NCBI GenBank assembly: GCA_965261915.1
Contig: CBDHDW010000013.1
Location: forward strand, 1,798,001-1,862,000
Reading direction: 5' to 3'
Length of the DNA stretch: 64,000 nucleotides
Source: JAIBDK01 sp965261915
GTDB taxonomy: Bacteria; Pseudomonadota; Gammaproteobacteria; Arenicellales; Poriferihabitantaceae
Position numbers and translations under genes: made by a program
Shown here: positions 17,835 through 26,944 of the stretch, piece by piece
How positions within the stretch are numbered: position 1 is the stretch's first letter
Layout of the letters: each line of letters begins with the position of its first letter
The notes under the pieces: generated by a model
The model's database searches: none
What the model saw: only the letters and a program-made list of their open reading frames with translations
What the model was told of the DNA's origin: nothing

Positions 17835-19130
17835 ATGCTCAACGGCAAGAATGTGTATATTGTTGATGGGTGCCGTACCCCATTTCTGAAAGTCCGGGCT
17901 GTCCCTGGACCTTTTAAGGCAGCTGATTTGGCGCTCGCCGCTGCCAAGCCGTTGCTGGCCCGACAATCCTTCCCTTCCAGCGCTTTCGATGAAGTTATTT
18001 TAGGTTGTGTTGCGCCTACCGCGGATGAAGCCAATATTGCGAGAATCGTTTCACTTCGCCTGGAATGCGGAGAATCTACTCCAGCATGGACGGTTGCACG
18101 AAACTGCGCCAGCGGATTACAGGCATTGGACAGCGCCGCTACCAATATCGCCGTGGGGCGTTCGGATCTGGTTCTTGCAGGCGGCACCGAAGCCATGAGT
18201 CATGCACCCGTATTATTTTCAACCGAGTTCGTTCGATGGCTCGGACAATGGACTCAGGCTCGAACTCTACCGGCAAAAATTAAAACCATTGGTCAACTCA
18301 GACCTGGTTACCTGACGCCGGTAATTGGCCTGTTAAGAGGACTTACTGACCCGGTATGCGGTTTATCCATGGGACAGACTACAGAAAAAATCGCTCATCG
18401 GTTTGGTATTACCCGTCAACAAATGGATGAGTACGCCAATACAAGCCAGCATCGGCTCGCCAAAGCTGCGGACGAGGGGCTTTTCTCCAACGAGTTAACG
18501 GCAATATTTGATCATCATGGAAATCACTACGATTTTGATGATGGCGTACGTCGTGACTCTTCACTGGAAAAATTGGCAAAGCTACGACCTGTATTCGACA
18601 AGCCTGCGGGACGGGTAACGGCTGGAAACAGTGCGCAGATTACGGACGGCAGCGCCATGTTAATTCTTGCCAATGAAGATGCCATCAAAAAATATGAGCT
18701 AACTCCCAGAGCACGCATAGTCGATTGTCATTGGGCTGGAGTCGATCCAACACAAATGGGACTGGGGCCAGTCCACGCCGCCACCCCACTGCTGACCAGA
18801 TCTAATCTTGCCATAGACGACATCGACTACTGGGAAATTAATGAGGCGTTTGCCGGGCAGGTTTTAGGCTGTCTGTCAGCCTGGCAGTCCCCTGAATATT
18901 GCTTGCAAGAACTGGGACTGCAAGACGCACTAGGAGAAATCAGTACAGATCGGTTAAATATTCATGGTGGCGGTATAAGTATAGGCCACCCCGTCGGTGC
19001 CAGCGGCGCACGAATCGTCTTGCATAGCCTGAATACACTCGAACAAAATGGCTGGAATAGTTCGATTGCCACACTATGTATTGGTGGCGGACAGGGAGGT
19101 GCGATGCTGATTGAGCGAATACCATCATGA
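17835..19130 (+). CDS. fadI: Acetyl-CoA acyltransferase, FadI type
   Basis: Thiolase that cleaves 3-ketoacyl-CoA in fatty-acid beta-oxidation. 431 residues from the ATG at 17835, which has a strong GGAGGA site 4 bases upstream; the frame extends to 17805 but without such a signal. The nucleophile is Cys91 in ARNCASGLQ. The C-terminal active-site motifs are NEAFAGQ, GHPVGASG and CIGGGQGGA. Length and gene order (thiolase first, then the multifunctional subunit) match E. coli fadI-fadJ and not fadB-fadA. The stop overlaps the fadJ start by 4 bases (ATGA). Confidence 0.9.
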   Translation: MLNGKNVYIVDGCRTPFLKVRAVPGPFKAADLALAAAKPLLARQSFPSSAFDEVILGCVAPTADEANIARIVSLRLECGESTPAWTVARNCASGLQALDSAATNIAVGRSDLVLAGGTEAMSHAPVLFSTEFVRWLGQWTQARTLPAKIKTIGQLRPGYLTPVIGLLRGLTDPVCGLSMGQTTEKIAHRFGITRQQMDEYANTSQHRLAKAADEGLFSNELTAIFDHHGNHYDFDDGVRRDSSLEKLAKLRPVFDKPAGRVTAGNSAQITDGSAMLILANEDAIKKYELTPRARIVDCHWAGVDPTQMGLGPVHAATPLLTRSNLAIDDIDYWEINEAFAGQVLGCLSAWQSPEYCLQELGLQDALGEISTDRLNIHGGGISIGHPVGASGARIVLHSLNTLEQNGWNSSIATLCIGGGQGGAMLIERIPS

Positions 19131-21169
19131 GTAAATCCGGTACCCAGCACTGGATAACTATCGAGCACCCACAGAGCGGTATTGTTGAGCTATGCCTGAA
19201 CTCGCCGGGAGTGACTCAAAACGTATTGTCATCAGCAGTAATCGCCAAACTCGATGAAGCGATTACCACTATTTTAAAATCTAAAATAAAGGGCCTTATC
19301 TTTAGTTCCGGGAAAACCGATGGCTTCATCGTCGGCGCTGACATAGAGGAATTCAAAAATTTAGAAAATTCTGCACAGGCAAAACAACAGGCGGCATATG
19401 CGAATAAAGTGCTCGACCGCATAGAATCGTTACCGATACCCACCGTTGCGGTTATAAACGGCCATTGCTTTGGTGGCGGCTATGAACTTGCCCTGGCTTG
19501 TGACTTTCGAGTAATGGTCGATCAGCACGACAGTCGAATAGGTCTTCCTGAAGTCAAATTGGGCATTCACCCAGGGTTTGGAGGAACCGTCAGGCTACCG
19601 GAGACAATCGGCATTATCAAAGCCATGGAATTAATTCTGGCTGGCCGGGTGGTATCGCCATACTCGGCCAGAAAGGCTGGAATGGTGGATTATATTGTTC
19701 CCCCCCGCCAGCTCATTTCAACCGCCGTCTACCTTATCAACCATCCCGCAAAACGCAAAAATAAACGGTTGATTTATGAACTGGGCAAACTCGCTCCAGC
19801 GAGAAAACTGTTGACTAAATTCCTGGAATATCAAATCACTAAAAAGGCCAACCCAAAACATTATCCGTCACCTTTTGCGGTCATAAAAAACTGGAGTATC
19901 CATGGTGGATCGAGAGAATCATTGTTTGAGCAAGAACAAAAAACGATATCGAAACTGCTGACCAGCAGCACTTCGAAAAACCTTGTTGAAGTATTTTTTC
20001 TGCAAAACCATCTTAAACAATCTGGAAAAGCATCAAAACATCCAAAAATTCAGCGCGTTCATATCATTGGCGCAGGTGTCATGGGCGGTGATATTGCCGC
20101 GTGGTGCGCGTTGAAAGGTTTTTCGGTGACATTGCATGATCGCAGTCCGGCAGCACTTGCTCGAGCATCGAAACGAGCCTATGACCTGTTTCAATACAAG
20201 TTAAAGAATAATCGTTTGGTTGAACGCGCCATGGACAGATTTAGTGCAGATACTAGCGGAGATGGTGTACGGCAGGCAGACCTCATTGTTGAAGCCGTTT
20301 TTGAAAATCTCGAAGTGAAACAACAACTTTTCAAAGCAGTTGAACAAAATGTAAAACCGGACGCCATTTTGGCAACCAATAGCTCCAGCATTCCACTTGA
20401 GAATATTGCCGAAGCGTTAAAAAAGCCATCCAGACTGGTCGGTATTCATTTTTTCAACCCAGTGGCAAAAATGCAACTAATCGAAATTGTAGAGGGAGAA
20501 AAAACCGCTAAAAAGGTAAAACAGGCTGCTGCTTTGTTCAGTCGGGAAATAGGCAAACTACCAGTCATGGTAAAAAGCAGTCCCGGATTTTTGGTCAATC
20601 GCGTGTTGATGCCTTATGCCATGGAGGCGGTTGAATTACTTAAACAGGGAATTCCAGCCCCAACCATTGATCAGGCAGCAACAAATTTTGGTATGCCCAT
20701 GGGACCAATCACCCTCGCCGATACCGTCGGCCTGGATATCTGTTTACATGTTGCGGAAAATCTCAGAGACACCGTTGGGCTTGAAATTCCGGAAATTCTC
20801 ATTAAAAAGGTAGAACAGGGTGAGTTGGGGAAAAAATCCGGGCAAGGCTTTTACACTTGGATCAAAGGTAAGGCTCAATATAAATCAGTTGAAAATGCCT
20901 ACCCTGAAACAGCAATTCAGTCCCGGTTGGTTTGCCGTTATTTAAACGAATGTATTGCCTGTCTTGATGACGGCATCGTGGATGATAAAAAATCACTGGA
21001 TGCGGCTTTGGTTTTTGGCACCGGTTTCGCGCCTTTTCGCGGGGGGCCGATGCGCTATATACAACAAGTTGGCGCAGAGGTCCTTCTGCAGACCCAGAAA
21101 TCACTTTCCGAACAACACGGAGACCGATTCCGTCCAGCGAAAGGCTGGGAAAAGCTTATTGGTAATTAA
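19127..21169 (+). CDS. fadJ: Fatty-acid oxidation complex subunit alpha, FadJ type
   Basis: Multifunctional enoyl-CoA hydratase and 3-hydroxyacyl-CoA dehydrogenase that partners FadI. 680 residues. The N-terminal crotonase domain (1-190) has GHCFGGGYELALACDFRV and LPEVKLGIHPGFGGTVRLP. The central Rossmann domain begins near 307 with GAGVMGGDIAAWCALKG. C-terminal 3-hydroxyacyl-CoA dehydrogenase halves follow, with HFFNPVAKMQLIEIV and SPGFLVNRVL. It is translationally coupled to fadI by an ATGA overlap. No fadR, fadL or fadE is in the window. Confidence 0.92.
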   Translation: MSKSGTQHWITIEHPQSGIVELCLNSPGVTQNVLSSAVIAKLDEAITTILKSKIKGLIFSSGKTDGFIVGADIEEFKNLENSAQAKQQAAYANKVLDRIESLPIPTVAVINGHCFGGGYELALACDFRVMVDQHDSRIGLPEVKLGIHPGFGGTVRLPETIGIIKAMELILAGRVVSPYSARKAGMVDYIVPPRQLISTAVYLINHPAKRKNKRLIYELGKLAPARKLLTKFLEYQITKKANPKHYPSPFAVIKNWSIHGGSRESLFEQEQKTISKLLTSSTSKNLVEVFFLQNHLKQSGKASKHPKIQRVHIIGAGVMGGDIAAWCALKGFSVTLHDRSPAALARASKRAYDLFQYKLKNNRLVERAMDRFSADTSGDGVRQADLIVEAVFENLEVKQQLFKAVEQNVKPDAILATNSSSIPLENIAEALKKPSRLVGIHFFNPVAKMQLIEIVEGEKTAKKVKQAAALFSREIGKLPVMVKSSPGFLVNRVLMPYAMEAVELLKQGIPAPTIDQAATNFGMPMGPITLADTVGLDICLHVAENLRDTVGLEIPEILIKKVEQGELGKKSGQGFYTWIKGKAQYKSVENAYPETAIQSRLVCRYLNECIACLDDGIVDDKKSLDAALVFGTGFAPFRGGPMRYIQQVGAEVLLQTQKSLSEQHGDRFRPAKGWEKLIGN

Positions 21170-21199
21170 ATCTACGGGGATAAGGCCGCGTTGATGGCC

Positions 21200-21556
21200 C
21201 TAACCAAAAGCCTTTAGTATGTCTTCGTATGGGGCGGTGATCGCATGGACATTGGTATAACCCATTTCCACCAGCGAAGCTGCTGCGAGTGAAGCTCGTC
21301 CGCCGCCGCCGCAATGCGTGAGGATTAAGGTATCTGCATCCGCACAAATTTTTGGTAACTGCATCTCCACCAACCCTCTGGAAATATTTACCGATTCAGC
21401 GAGTTTGGACTTTTCAGCAGATTGCGATTCACGAACATCCAGTATTACGGCGCTGCACGATTTCGCATCGTACATCGCCTTTGCCGTTTCAACATCGACG
21501 CATGAAATAGTTTCTTGTGCTTTCGCAATTAAATCACCTGCAGTTTTTAAAACCAT
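21200..21556 (-). CDS. Rhodanese-domain protein
   Basis: 118-residue single rhodanese domain, predicted cytoplasmic sulfurtransferase. Catalytic Cys82 sits in a glycine-rich loop, HCGGGGRASLAA, which still fits the CxxGxR active-site pattern. VILDVRE at 37-43 is the usual strand-turn of the fold. The donor and acceptor are unknown. It follows the CGFS glutaredoxin gene by 41 bases on the same strand and converges on fadJ with a 30-base gap. Its neighbours suggest a link with sulfur or iron-sulfur chemistry, which is inference only. Confidence 0.85.
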   Translation of the reverse strand: MVLKTAGDLIAKAQETISCVDVETAKAMYDAKSCSAVILDVRESQSAEKSKLAESVNISRGLVEMQLPKICADADTLILTHCGGGGRASLAAASLVEMGYTNVHAITAPYEDILKAFG

Positions 21557-21597
21557 CTTGCTTACCTGATCATTTACGCAAAAAGTATAACCTGGCT

Positions 21598-21912
21598 TTA
21601 CTGCTCTTCGGGCTTCAGGGTTTTTTGCAAATCCCCGGATTCATACATTTCGGTCATGATGTCGCAACCCCCAACAAACTCTCCGCGCACGTAAAGTTGC
21701 GGGACCGTAGGCCAATTTGAATACGCCTTGATTCCTTCGCGTACGGTGTTATCTGCCAAAACGTCAACAGAAACGAAACGCACATCACAGGCTTGCAGCA
21801 TTTGTGCTGTTCGTCCTGAAAATCCGCATTGGGGGAAATCGGGCGAGCCCTTCATAAACAATACAACTTCGTTATTGTCGATGACTTCTTTAAGTTGTTC
21901 TTGAATAGACAT
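21598..21912 (-). CDS. grxD: Monothiol glutaredoxin, Grx4/GrxD type
   Basis: 104 residues with the monothiol CGFS motif at 29-32 (DFPQCGFSGRTAQML). WPTVPQLYVRGEFVGGCDI carries the glutathione-binding TVP segment. CGFS glutaredoxins hold a bridging 2Fe-2S cluster and deliver or sense clusters, typically with BolA proteins. A bolA-family gene lies 32 bases upstream on the same strand, a strong functional pairing. Confidence 0.95.
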   Translation of the reverse strand: MSIQEQLKEVIDNNEVVLFMKGSPDFPQCGFSGRTAQMLQACDVRFVSVDVLADNTVREGIKAYSNWPTVPQLYVRGEFVGGCDIMTEMYESGDLQKTLKPEEQ

Positions 21913-21944
21913 GGATACTAATCTCTTAAAAATATTGAACCCGA

Positions 21945-22172
21945 TTATATTTCATCTGGGGTTCGGGTTTTCATTGATAATGCATGTATTTCCGCTTTCA
22001 TTTTATCGCCAAGCACACCATAAACCATTTGATGTCGCTGGATTAACGACTTCCCTGCAAAGGCGGCAGATACAATATCTGCTTCAAAATGTTGTCCGTC
22101 ACCTTGTACTGTAACGGTGCTGTTTTCCAATCCCCGTGAAATCCAGGATTGTATATCTTCGGGAGTGGTCAT
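21945..22172 (-). CDS. ibaG: BolA/IbaG family protein
   Basis: 75-residue BolA-fold protein. GDGQHFEADIVSAAFAGKSLIQRHQMVYGVLG is the family core, with the conserved RHQMVY helix. Size and position behind the mla operon match IbaG (YrbA). BolA-like proteins form 2Fe-2S heterodimers with CGFS glutaredoxins, and grxD is the next gene. murA, which follows ibaG in E. coli, is replaced here by grxD and a rhodanese gene. Confidence 0.9.
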   Translation of the reverse strand: MTTPEDIQSWISRGLENSTVTVQGDGQHFEADIVSAAFAGKSLIQRHQMVYGVLGDKMKAEIHALSMKTRTPDEI

Positions 22173-22271
22173 AAGAAATAGGGTTTGAACGATTTAACGT
22201 AAGTTTCGGATTCGCGTGATGCGATTCAGTATATGTGGATAAACCACCCAAATTCAACCGCCTCAGCAGTG

Positions 22272-22556
22272 CTAGTGGTTTAAAATTTGTTGAACGCCCG
22301 CTATCTCCGCAATTTCAGTGAGCTTCTCCGGGATATTCCGAAAAACGAGTTCACCACCTGATCGCATACACTTCGAACGAAGATATACAAGAAATGCGAG
22401 TCCGGCACTATCCACCTCACCGATATTCGACAAATCCGCCTGGTATTGCTTTTCTGAGAATGGTGAAGCATTTTTGTGCAGTGATGCGACAGTGGAAAGA
22501 TTCAAATCTCCGCTTAGCACGAGCGCGTTATTTTTCATTTGGATAGCCATTTTCAT
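22272..22556 (-). CDS. mlaB: STAS-domain protein MlaB
   Basis: Cytoplasmic STAS subunit of the MlaFEDB phospholipid transporter that keeps the ATPase active. About 94 residues from the ATG at 22556; the frame opens at a TTG at 22571 and another ATG lies at 22550. The region VDSAGLAFLVYLR is the STAS signature, with the Ser in DSAG. It follows mlaC within about 20 bases in the order mlaFEDCB seen in E. coli. Confidence 0.85.
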   Translation of the reverse strand: MKMAIQMKNNALVLSGDLNLSTVASLHKNASPFSEKQYQADLSNIGEVDSAGLAFLVYLRSKCMRSGGELVFRNIPEKLTEIAEIAGVQQILNH

Positions 22557-22577
22557 CAATTTAGAGCACAACGCACG

Positions 22578-23222
22578 CTACTGATAGCTCCTGTTATTGT
22601 TTTCTTTCATCATGGCTATGGTGCCATCCAGCCCCTCGCTGTGTATCGATGACTGCAGAACACTTCGATAATTCAGTACCATATTCAGATCACCGACAGT
22701 CAGGTTATAAATCTTCCAGTCTTTTGCGTCGCGCAAAATCATATCGTACACCACAGGAACGGACTTTCCGCCTTCACTGCTAATCACTTCCGTGTTTACC
22801 TTGGCAAACTGAACCCCTTTTTTTTCTCGATAAACAGTTTCACCAAAGTTCATCTGTTCTTTACCGGTATACTGAAACAGTGCCGTTGCGTAAGTCACAA
22901 TCAGCAGATTTTTGAATTCCTCGGCAAATTCAGTTTTTTGGCCGTCACTGGCATTTTTCCAGTTCTTTCCCATAACCAGTCTAGCGATATAACCAAAATC
23001 AAATAGCGGGCTGGCAATACGGTCAACCAGCTTGAAAAGTTCAGCTTTATTGGCTTCAAGTTCTGCTCTTGAGTCGGTAAACTCGCCAAACAGCTGCTTT
23101 ACTGTTGCATCGATTTGCGTAGCAGGGTCTCCATTCGCTGCAGCCCGACTTGCCGTACCCGTACTAAGCAGAAGGACGGCTAAAAATAATGTAGTTGTTA
23201 TCGGTTTCAAAAATCGTGTCAT
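22578..23222 (-). CDS. mlaC: Periplasmic phospholipid-binding protein MlaC
   Basis: Soluble shuttle carrying phospholipid between the outer-membrane MlaA complex and the inner-membrane MlaFEDB transporter. 214 residues with a signal peptide (FLKPITTTLFLAVLLLSTGTASRAAA). Family motifs include ARLVMGKNWKNAS, FKNLLIVTYATALFQYTG and the C-terminal NLTVGDLNMVLNYRSVLQSSI. The start overlaps the mlaD stop by 4 bases. No mlaA is in this window. Confidence 0.93.
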   Translation of the reverse strand: MTRFLKPITTTLFLAVLLLSTGTASRAAANGDPATQIDATVKQLFGEFTDSRAELEANKAELFKLVDRIASPLFDFGYIARLVMGKNWKNASDGQKTEFAEEFKNLLIVTYATALFQYTGKEQMNFGETVYREKKGVQFAKVNTEVISSEGGKSVPVVYDMILRDAKDWKIYNLTVGDLNMVLNYRSVLQSSIHSEGLDGTIAMMKENNNRSYQ

Positions 23223-23695
23223 TGCCCTGCTCCTGTTTTGTCGCTTTTACCCTGATTAAACATAAACCGGCTGATGAGTGATTCGAGCTGTATTGCCGAT
23301 TGGGTGAACTCGAGTTGATCCCCGTGTTCAAGATAAAATTCTGCAGAACCGGGGGATAAGCCAATAAACTGCGCACCCAACAATCCTGAAGTCAAAACCG
23401 CCGCGCCAGTATCATCGGGTAATGAATCATATTCGGCATTGATGTCGAGTCCGACTACCGCAACGTAGTCTTCTTTATCAATCCAGATTCCGCCAACCCG
23501 GCCTACTTTGACACCACCGATCATGACTGGAGCCTTAACATTCAGTCCGCCTATATTGTCAAATCTGGCTTCTATTCGATAGCTTTTTTCCGAACCCAAG
23601 CCAGGGCCACTTACCTGAAACGCGAGCATGGTGAGCGCCGCTATTCCAAGAAGCATAAAAATTCCCACCCATATTTCCAAAGTTTTGCTACGCAT
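23219..23695 (-). CDS. mlaD: MCE-domain protein MlaD
   Basis: Substrate-binding ring subunit, anchored in the inner membrane by one N-terminal helix (WVGIFMLLGIAALTMLAFQV) with an MCE domain after it (YRIEARFDNIGGLNVKAPVMIGGVKVGRV). About 158 residues. I prefer the ATG at 23695, with GGAGG 12 bases upstream. The TTG at 23704 overlaps the mlaE stop but sits only 3 bases from that site. SALLE-like variation is seen in LTSGLLGAQFIGLSPGS, a normal MCE feature. Confidence 0.92.
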   Translation of the reverse strand: MRSKTLEIWVGIFMLLGIAALTMLAFQVSGPGLGSEKSYRIEARFDNIGGLNVKAPVMIGGVKVGRVGGIWIDKEDYVAVVGLDINAEYDSLPDDTGAAVLTSGLLGAQFIGLSPGSAEFYLEHGDQLEFTQSAIQLESLISRFMFNQGKSDKTGAGQ

Positions 23696-23700
23696 ATCCG

Positions 23701-24483
23701 TCAAATACCTCCAAACATAATCGCTGTCAAAATATAGTCGCCGCCCAGAATGGCAAGCGACGATGTTACTACTGTTCTTGTTGTCGCACGACTGACTCCC
23801 TCTGATGTCGGTTTTGCAACATAACCTTCATATAACGCAACCCATACAACAATCACCCCAAACACCATGCTTTTTATCACACCATTTAAAACATCGTCAT
23901 ATAAATCAACACCATTCTGCATGGAAGACCAGTAGACACCCGGATCAACACCGAACTGCCCATGGCCAACCAGATACCCGCCAATCACACCAACGCCACT
24001 CAACATCGCAGCCAATAGTGGCATCGCGATAATTCCAGCAACGAATCTTGGTCCTATTACCCGTTGCATGGGATCCACCGCCATCATTTCCATAGCCGCC
24101 AGTTGATCGGTGGCGCGCATCAAACCGATTTCTGCCGTTAACGCTGACCCAGCCCGCCCGGCAAACAATAGCGCCGCTAAAACCGGCCCTAACTCCCGCA
24201 CTAAAAATAATGCCACAACCATTCCCAAACTCGATTCTGCACTAAAATTTACAAGCTGGTAGTACCCCTGCAAGCCCAGAACCATACCCACAAATAAGCC
24301 AGAGACCAGGATGATGAGCATGGTCAAAACACCTATGGAATACAACTGCTGAACGATAAGCTTGCCACGAGATAAACTTAAAGCAGCACCTTTTAGTGCG
24401 TCGAGCAAAAACACCGTGGCTTCACCCAAACGGGAAATGAATCTGATGCCCCAGTTGCCGAGATTTTGGATTAGATAAACCAT
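23701..24483 (-). CDS. mlaE: Phospholipid ABC transporter permease MlaE
   Basis: Integral inner-membrane subunit, 260 residues with five to six hydrophobic segments. LVRELGPVLAALLFAGRAGSALTAEIGLMRATDQLAAMEMM is the highly conserved MlaE core. It overlaps the mlaF stop by one base (TAATG) and sits within the compact mlaFEDCB operon. Confidence 0.95.
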   Translation of the reverse strand: MVYLIQNLGNWGIRFISRLGEATVFLLDALKGAALSLSRGKLIVQQLYSIGVLTMLIILVSGLFVGMVLGLQGYYQLVNFSAESSLGMVVALFLVRELGPVLAALLFAGRAGSALTAEIGLMRATDQLAAMEMMAVDPMQRVIGPRFVAGIIAMPLLAAMLSGVGVIGGYLVGHGQFGVDPGVYWSSMQNGVDLYDDVLNGVIKSMVFGVIVVWVALYEGYVAKPTSEGVSRATTRTVVTSSLAILGGDYILTAIMFGGI

Positions 24484-25319
24484 TAACCAGCCCCAAGGTC
24501 CTTTTGATATTCCATTGCGGGATAATGGAATCCCACCGGTCCATCAGATAGCCCCTGCATAAATTGACGAATTCCCGGATCATCGCTATTCAGCATTTCT
24601 TCTGGCGTACCCTGCCCTGCAACTTTCCCCTGATCCAGTAAATAAACATGATCAGCAATACTGCAGCCCTCGGCAACATCGTGTGTTACCACAACCGAAG
24701 TAATTGCCATCGCCTGATTTAGCTTTTGAATAAGCTCAACGATGATGCCCATAGAAACCGGATCCAGACCAACAAAAGGCTCATCATACATAATTAACTC
24801 GGGATCAAGTGCAATTGCCCGCGCCAATGAGACTCTTCGTGCCATGCCGCCTGAAAGCTGAGAGGGCATCAAATCACGTGCGCCCCGTAAGCCAACCATC
24901 TCCAATTTCATCAGCACCAGAATACGAATAATCTCATCCGGTAAATCGGTTTGCTCACGAAACGGGAAAGCAACATTTTCAAACACATCCAGATCGGTCA
25001 GCAATGCGCTGTTTTGAAACAACATGCCCATTTTCTTACGCATTTCAAGCAATGCGGAGCCTTTCTTTGGAATCGACTTACCTGCAAACTTTATTGAGCC
25101 TGAATCGGGGTGGATTCGGCCTCCAAGCAAACTTAAAAATGTCGATTTCCCACAGCCGCTGGGACCGAGAATCACGGTAATCTTAGCCTTTTCAATGGTC
25201 AGATCGAGGCCGCTGTAGACTCGTCGATCCGCAAACGAAAAATGCACACCTTCCGCAATGACGAGTGAATCATTGTTTCGGGATTGAATCGAATCCGGAC
25301 TAGAAGCGGCTGTGGACAT
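24483..25319 (-). CDS. mlaF: Phospholipid ABC transporter ATPase MlaF
   Basis: Energises MlaE-driven phospholipid transport that keeps the outer leaflet asymmetric. 278 residues. Walker A is LGPSGCGKST, the ABC signature QLSGGMARRV, and Walker B LIMYDEPFVGLDP. FRE-type Q-loop region GMLFQNSALLTDLDVFENVAFPFRE is typical for MlaF. First gene of the operon. The 154 bases upstream should hold the promoter, though none stands out. Confidence 0.95.
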   Translation of the reverse strand: MSTAASSPDSIQSRNNDSLVIAEGVHFSFADRRVYSGLDLTIEKAKITVILGPSGCGKSTFLSLLGGRIHPDSGSIKFAGKSIPKKGSALLEMRKKMGMLFQNSALLTDLDVFENVAFPFREQTDLPDEIIRILVLMKLEMVGLRGARDLMPSQLSGGMARRVSLARAIALDPELIMYDEPFVGLDPVSMGIIVELIQKLNQAMAITSVVVTHDVAEGCSIADHVYLLDQGKVAGQGTPEEMLNSDDPGIRQFMQGLSDGPVGFHYPAMEYQKDLGAG

Positions 25320-25473
25320 TTGGCGGGTTGATTGAATTAAATTCTTATTGTTGAATTTTATCAGAACGCAACAACAACATTAGAAAATTGCAGCCCTCAG
25401 TATTCATCAGCGATTCAGCCTAAACGGTAGTATATCGACGGGGGTGAAACTCGATTAGTATTGTGTCCAACTC

Positions 25474-25779
25474 TTAGTATTTGCGGCGTTTAGACTTTTT
25501 AAACAGCAAAAGAATAAGCAATATAGCGATATAGGCAATTAATACAAAAAATGTATGGACAATAATATTGTCGCCGCCAATTAAATTGTACCCAACATGG
25601 TACTGCGAATTGACTGCAATATTGTCAAATACACTCGACGCCAGATTTTTCATGCTCTCCTGAATTTGCAGCAGATGATCCGATTGTTTAACCAGTAAAA
25701 CCAACTGGATTGCGAGACCAATCACCGATGCAAGCACTACTCTGGCACCCAACAACAAAATAGAAAACAAACTGCTCAC
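25474..25779 (-). CDS. Small two-helix membrane protein, unknown
   Basis: 101 residues from a GTG at 25779, chosen because GGAG lies 6 bases upstream; the frame reaches a TTG at 25791. One hydrophobic segment spans about residues 3-27 and a second about 74-92, with a polar loop between and a strongly basic tail (FKKSKRRKY). This predicts a protein with both ends in the cytoplasm. I recognise no family. It sits alone between mlaF and the divergent MoxR gene. Confidence 0.65.
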   Translation of the reverse strand: MSSLFSILLLGARVVLASVIGLAIQLVLLVKQSDHLLQIQESMKNLASSVFDNIAVNSQYHVGYNLIGGDNIIVHTFFVLIAYIAILLILLLFKKSKRRKY

Positions 25780-25892
25780 AGCACGCTCCAAATAATAAAA
25801 TTAATCTAACCTGAAAATAAACTTTTTGCCTGATCGTGAGATAATCTTAAACTATTATCCGATTCAATAGCGATGAATTTGCAATTCAAAAA

Positions 25893-26903
25893 ATGACAAC
25901 AGAAGAACAATCACTAAACTCCGATTTATCCAGAAAATTTCAATCCCTGTTAGCTGACCTGCAAAAGCAAATTCTCGGTCAGCCTCATCTAAGCAAGCAG
26001 CTCATCGTTGCCCTATTATCCGATGGTCATCTTTTAGTTGAAGGCGCACCCGGTCTGGCAAAAACACGGGCGGTAAAATGTCTTTCTGAACTCATTGAAG
26101 GCGAATTTCACCGCGTTCAATTTACACCGGATTTACTCCCTTCAGACTTGACGGGAACGGATATATACGAACCGCAAAATGCACGGTTCAGTTTTCAGGC
26201 AGGGCCTTTATTTCATAATATTGTACTGGCCGATGAAATTAACCGTGCCCCCGCGAAAGTTCAATCCGCTCTATTGGAAGCTATGGCAGAAAGGCAGATA
26301 ACCATCGGTAAAACGTCCCATCCGCTACCCAACCTGTTCATGGTCATGGCAACACAAAACCCGATTGAACAGGAAGGCACCTATCCTTTGCCGGAAGCCC
26401 AGCTGGATCGATTTTTGATGCAGATAAACATTCACTATCCTGATTCAGATATCGAAGGGGAGATTGTTGAGTTAGCAATCACGGAAGCAAAAGCCGACTT
26501 GTCAAACAGGCCCAACTTACCTAAAGCATCAGCATCTTCAAAAATCTCACAAAGCGCAATATTTGAGGCTAGATCCGAGGCGCTGAAATTGTTCATTGCC
26601 GAACCAGTAAAGCAGTACATTGTGCAATTAGTTATCGCCAGCAGAAACCCCGCCGCCTATGACGAGACGCTTGCAGGCTGGATCGAATACGGCGCAAGTC
26701 CACGCGGGACTATCGGCCTTGAACGAGCCAGCCGTGCGCATGCCTGGTTAAATGGCAGAGATTACGTGTCACCAGATGATGTGCAAAGTATGATATTCGA
26801 TATTCTGAGACACCGAATCATTTTGTCGTTTAGCGCCCAGGCCAAAGGCGTAACCACCGACGATGTGATCAAAAAATTACTGGATCTGGTTCCTGTCCCT
26901 TAA
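25893..26903 (+). CDS. MoxR-family AAA+ ATPase
   Basis: 336 residues. Walker A is GAPGLAKT at 51-58 and Walker B LADEINRAPAKVQSALLEAMAERQIT. The sensor-1 region MATQNPIEQEGTYPLPEAQLDRF is the MoxR hallmark. MoxR ATPases act as chaperone-like factors for metal-centre or complex assembly, usually with a DUF58 and von Willebrand-factor proteins. The DUF58 gene follows after 41 bases; no VWA gene is present. Confidence 0.93.
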   Translation: MTTEEQSLNSDLSRKFQSLLADLQKQILGQPHLSKQLIVALLSDGHLLVEGAPGLAKTRAVKCLSELIEGEFHRVQFTPDLLPSDLTGTDIYEPQNARFSFQAGPLFHNIVLADEINRAPAKVQSALLEAMAERQITIGKTSHPLPNLFMVMATQNPIEQEGTYPLPEAQLDRFLMQINIHYPDSDIEGEIVELAITEAKADLSNRPNLPKASASSKISQSAIFEARSEALKLFIAEPVKQYIVQLVIASRNPAAYDETLAGWIEYGASPRGTIGLERASRAHAWLNGRDYVSPDDVQSMIFDILRHRIILSFSAQAKGVTTDDVIKKLLDLVPVP

Positions 26904-26944
26904 GTCGAACCTCAACAACCTTTGCTTGTCCGTTTAATTCCGCA

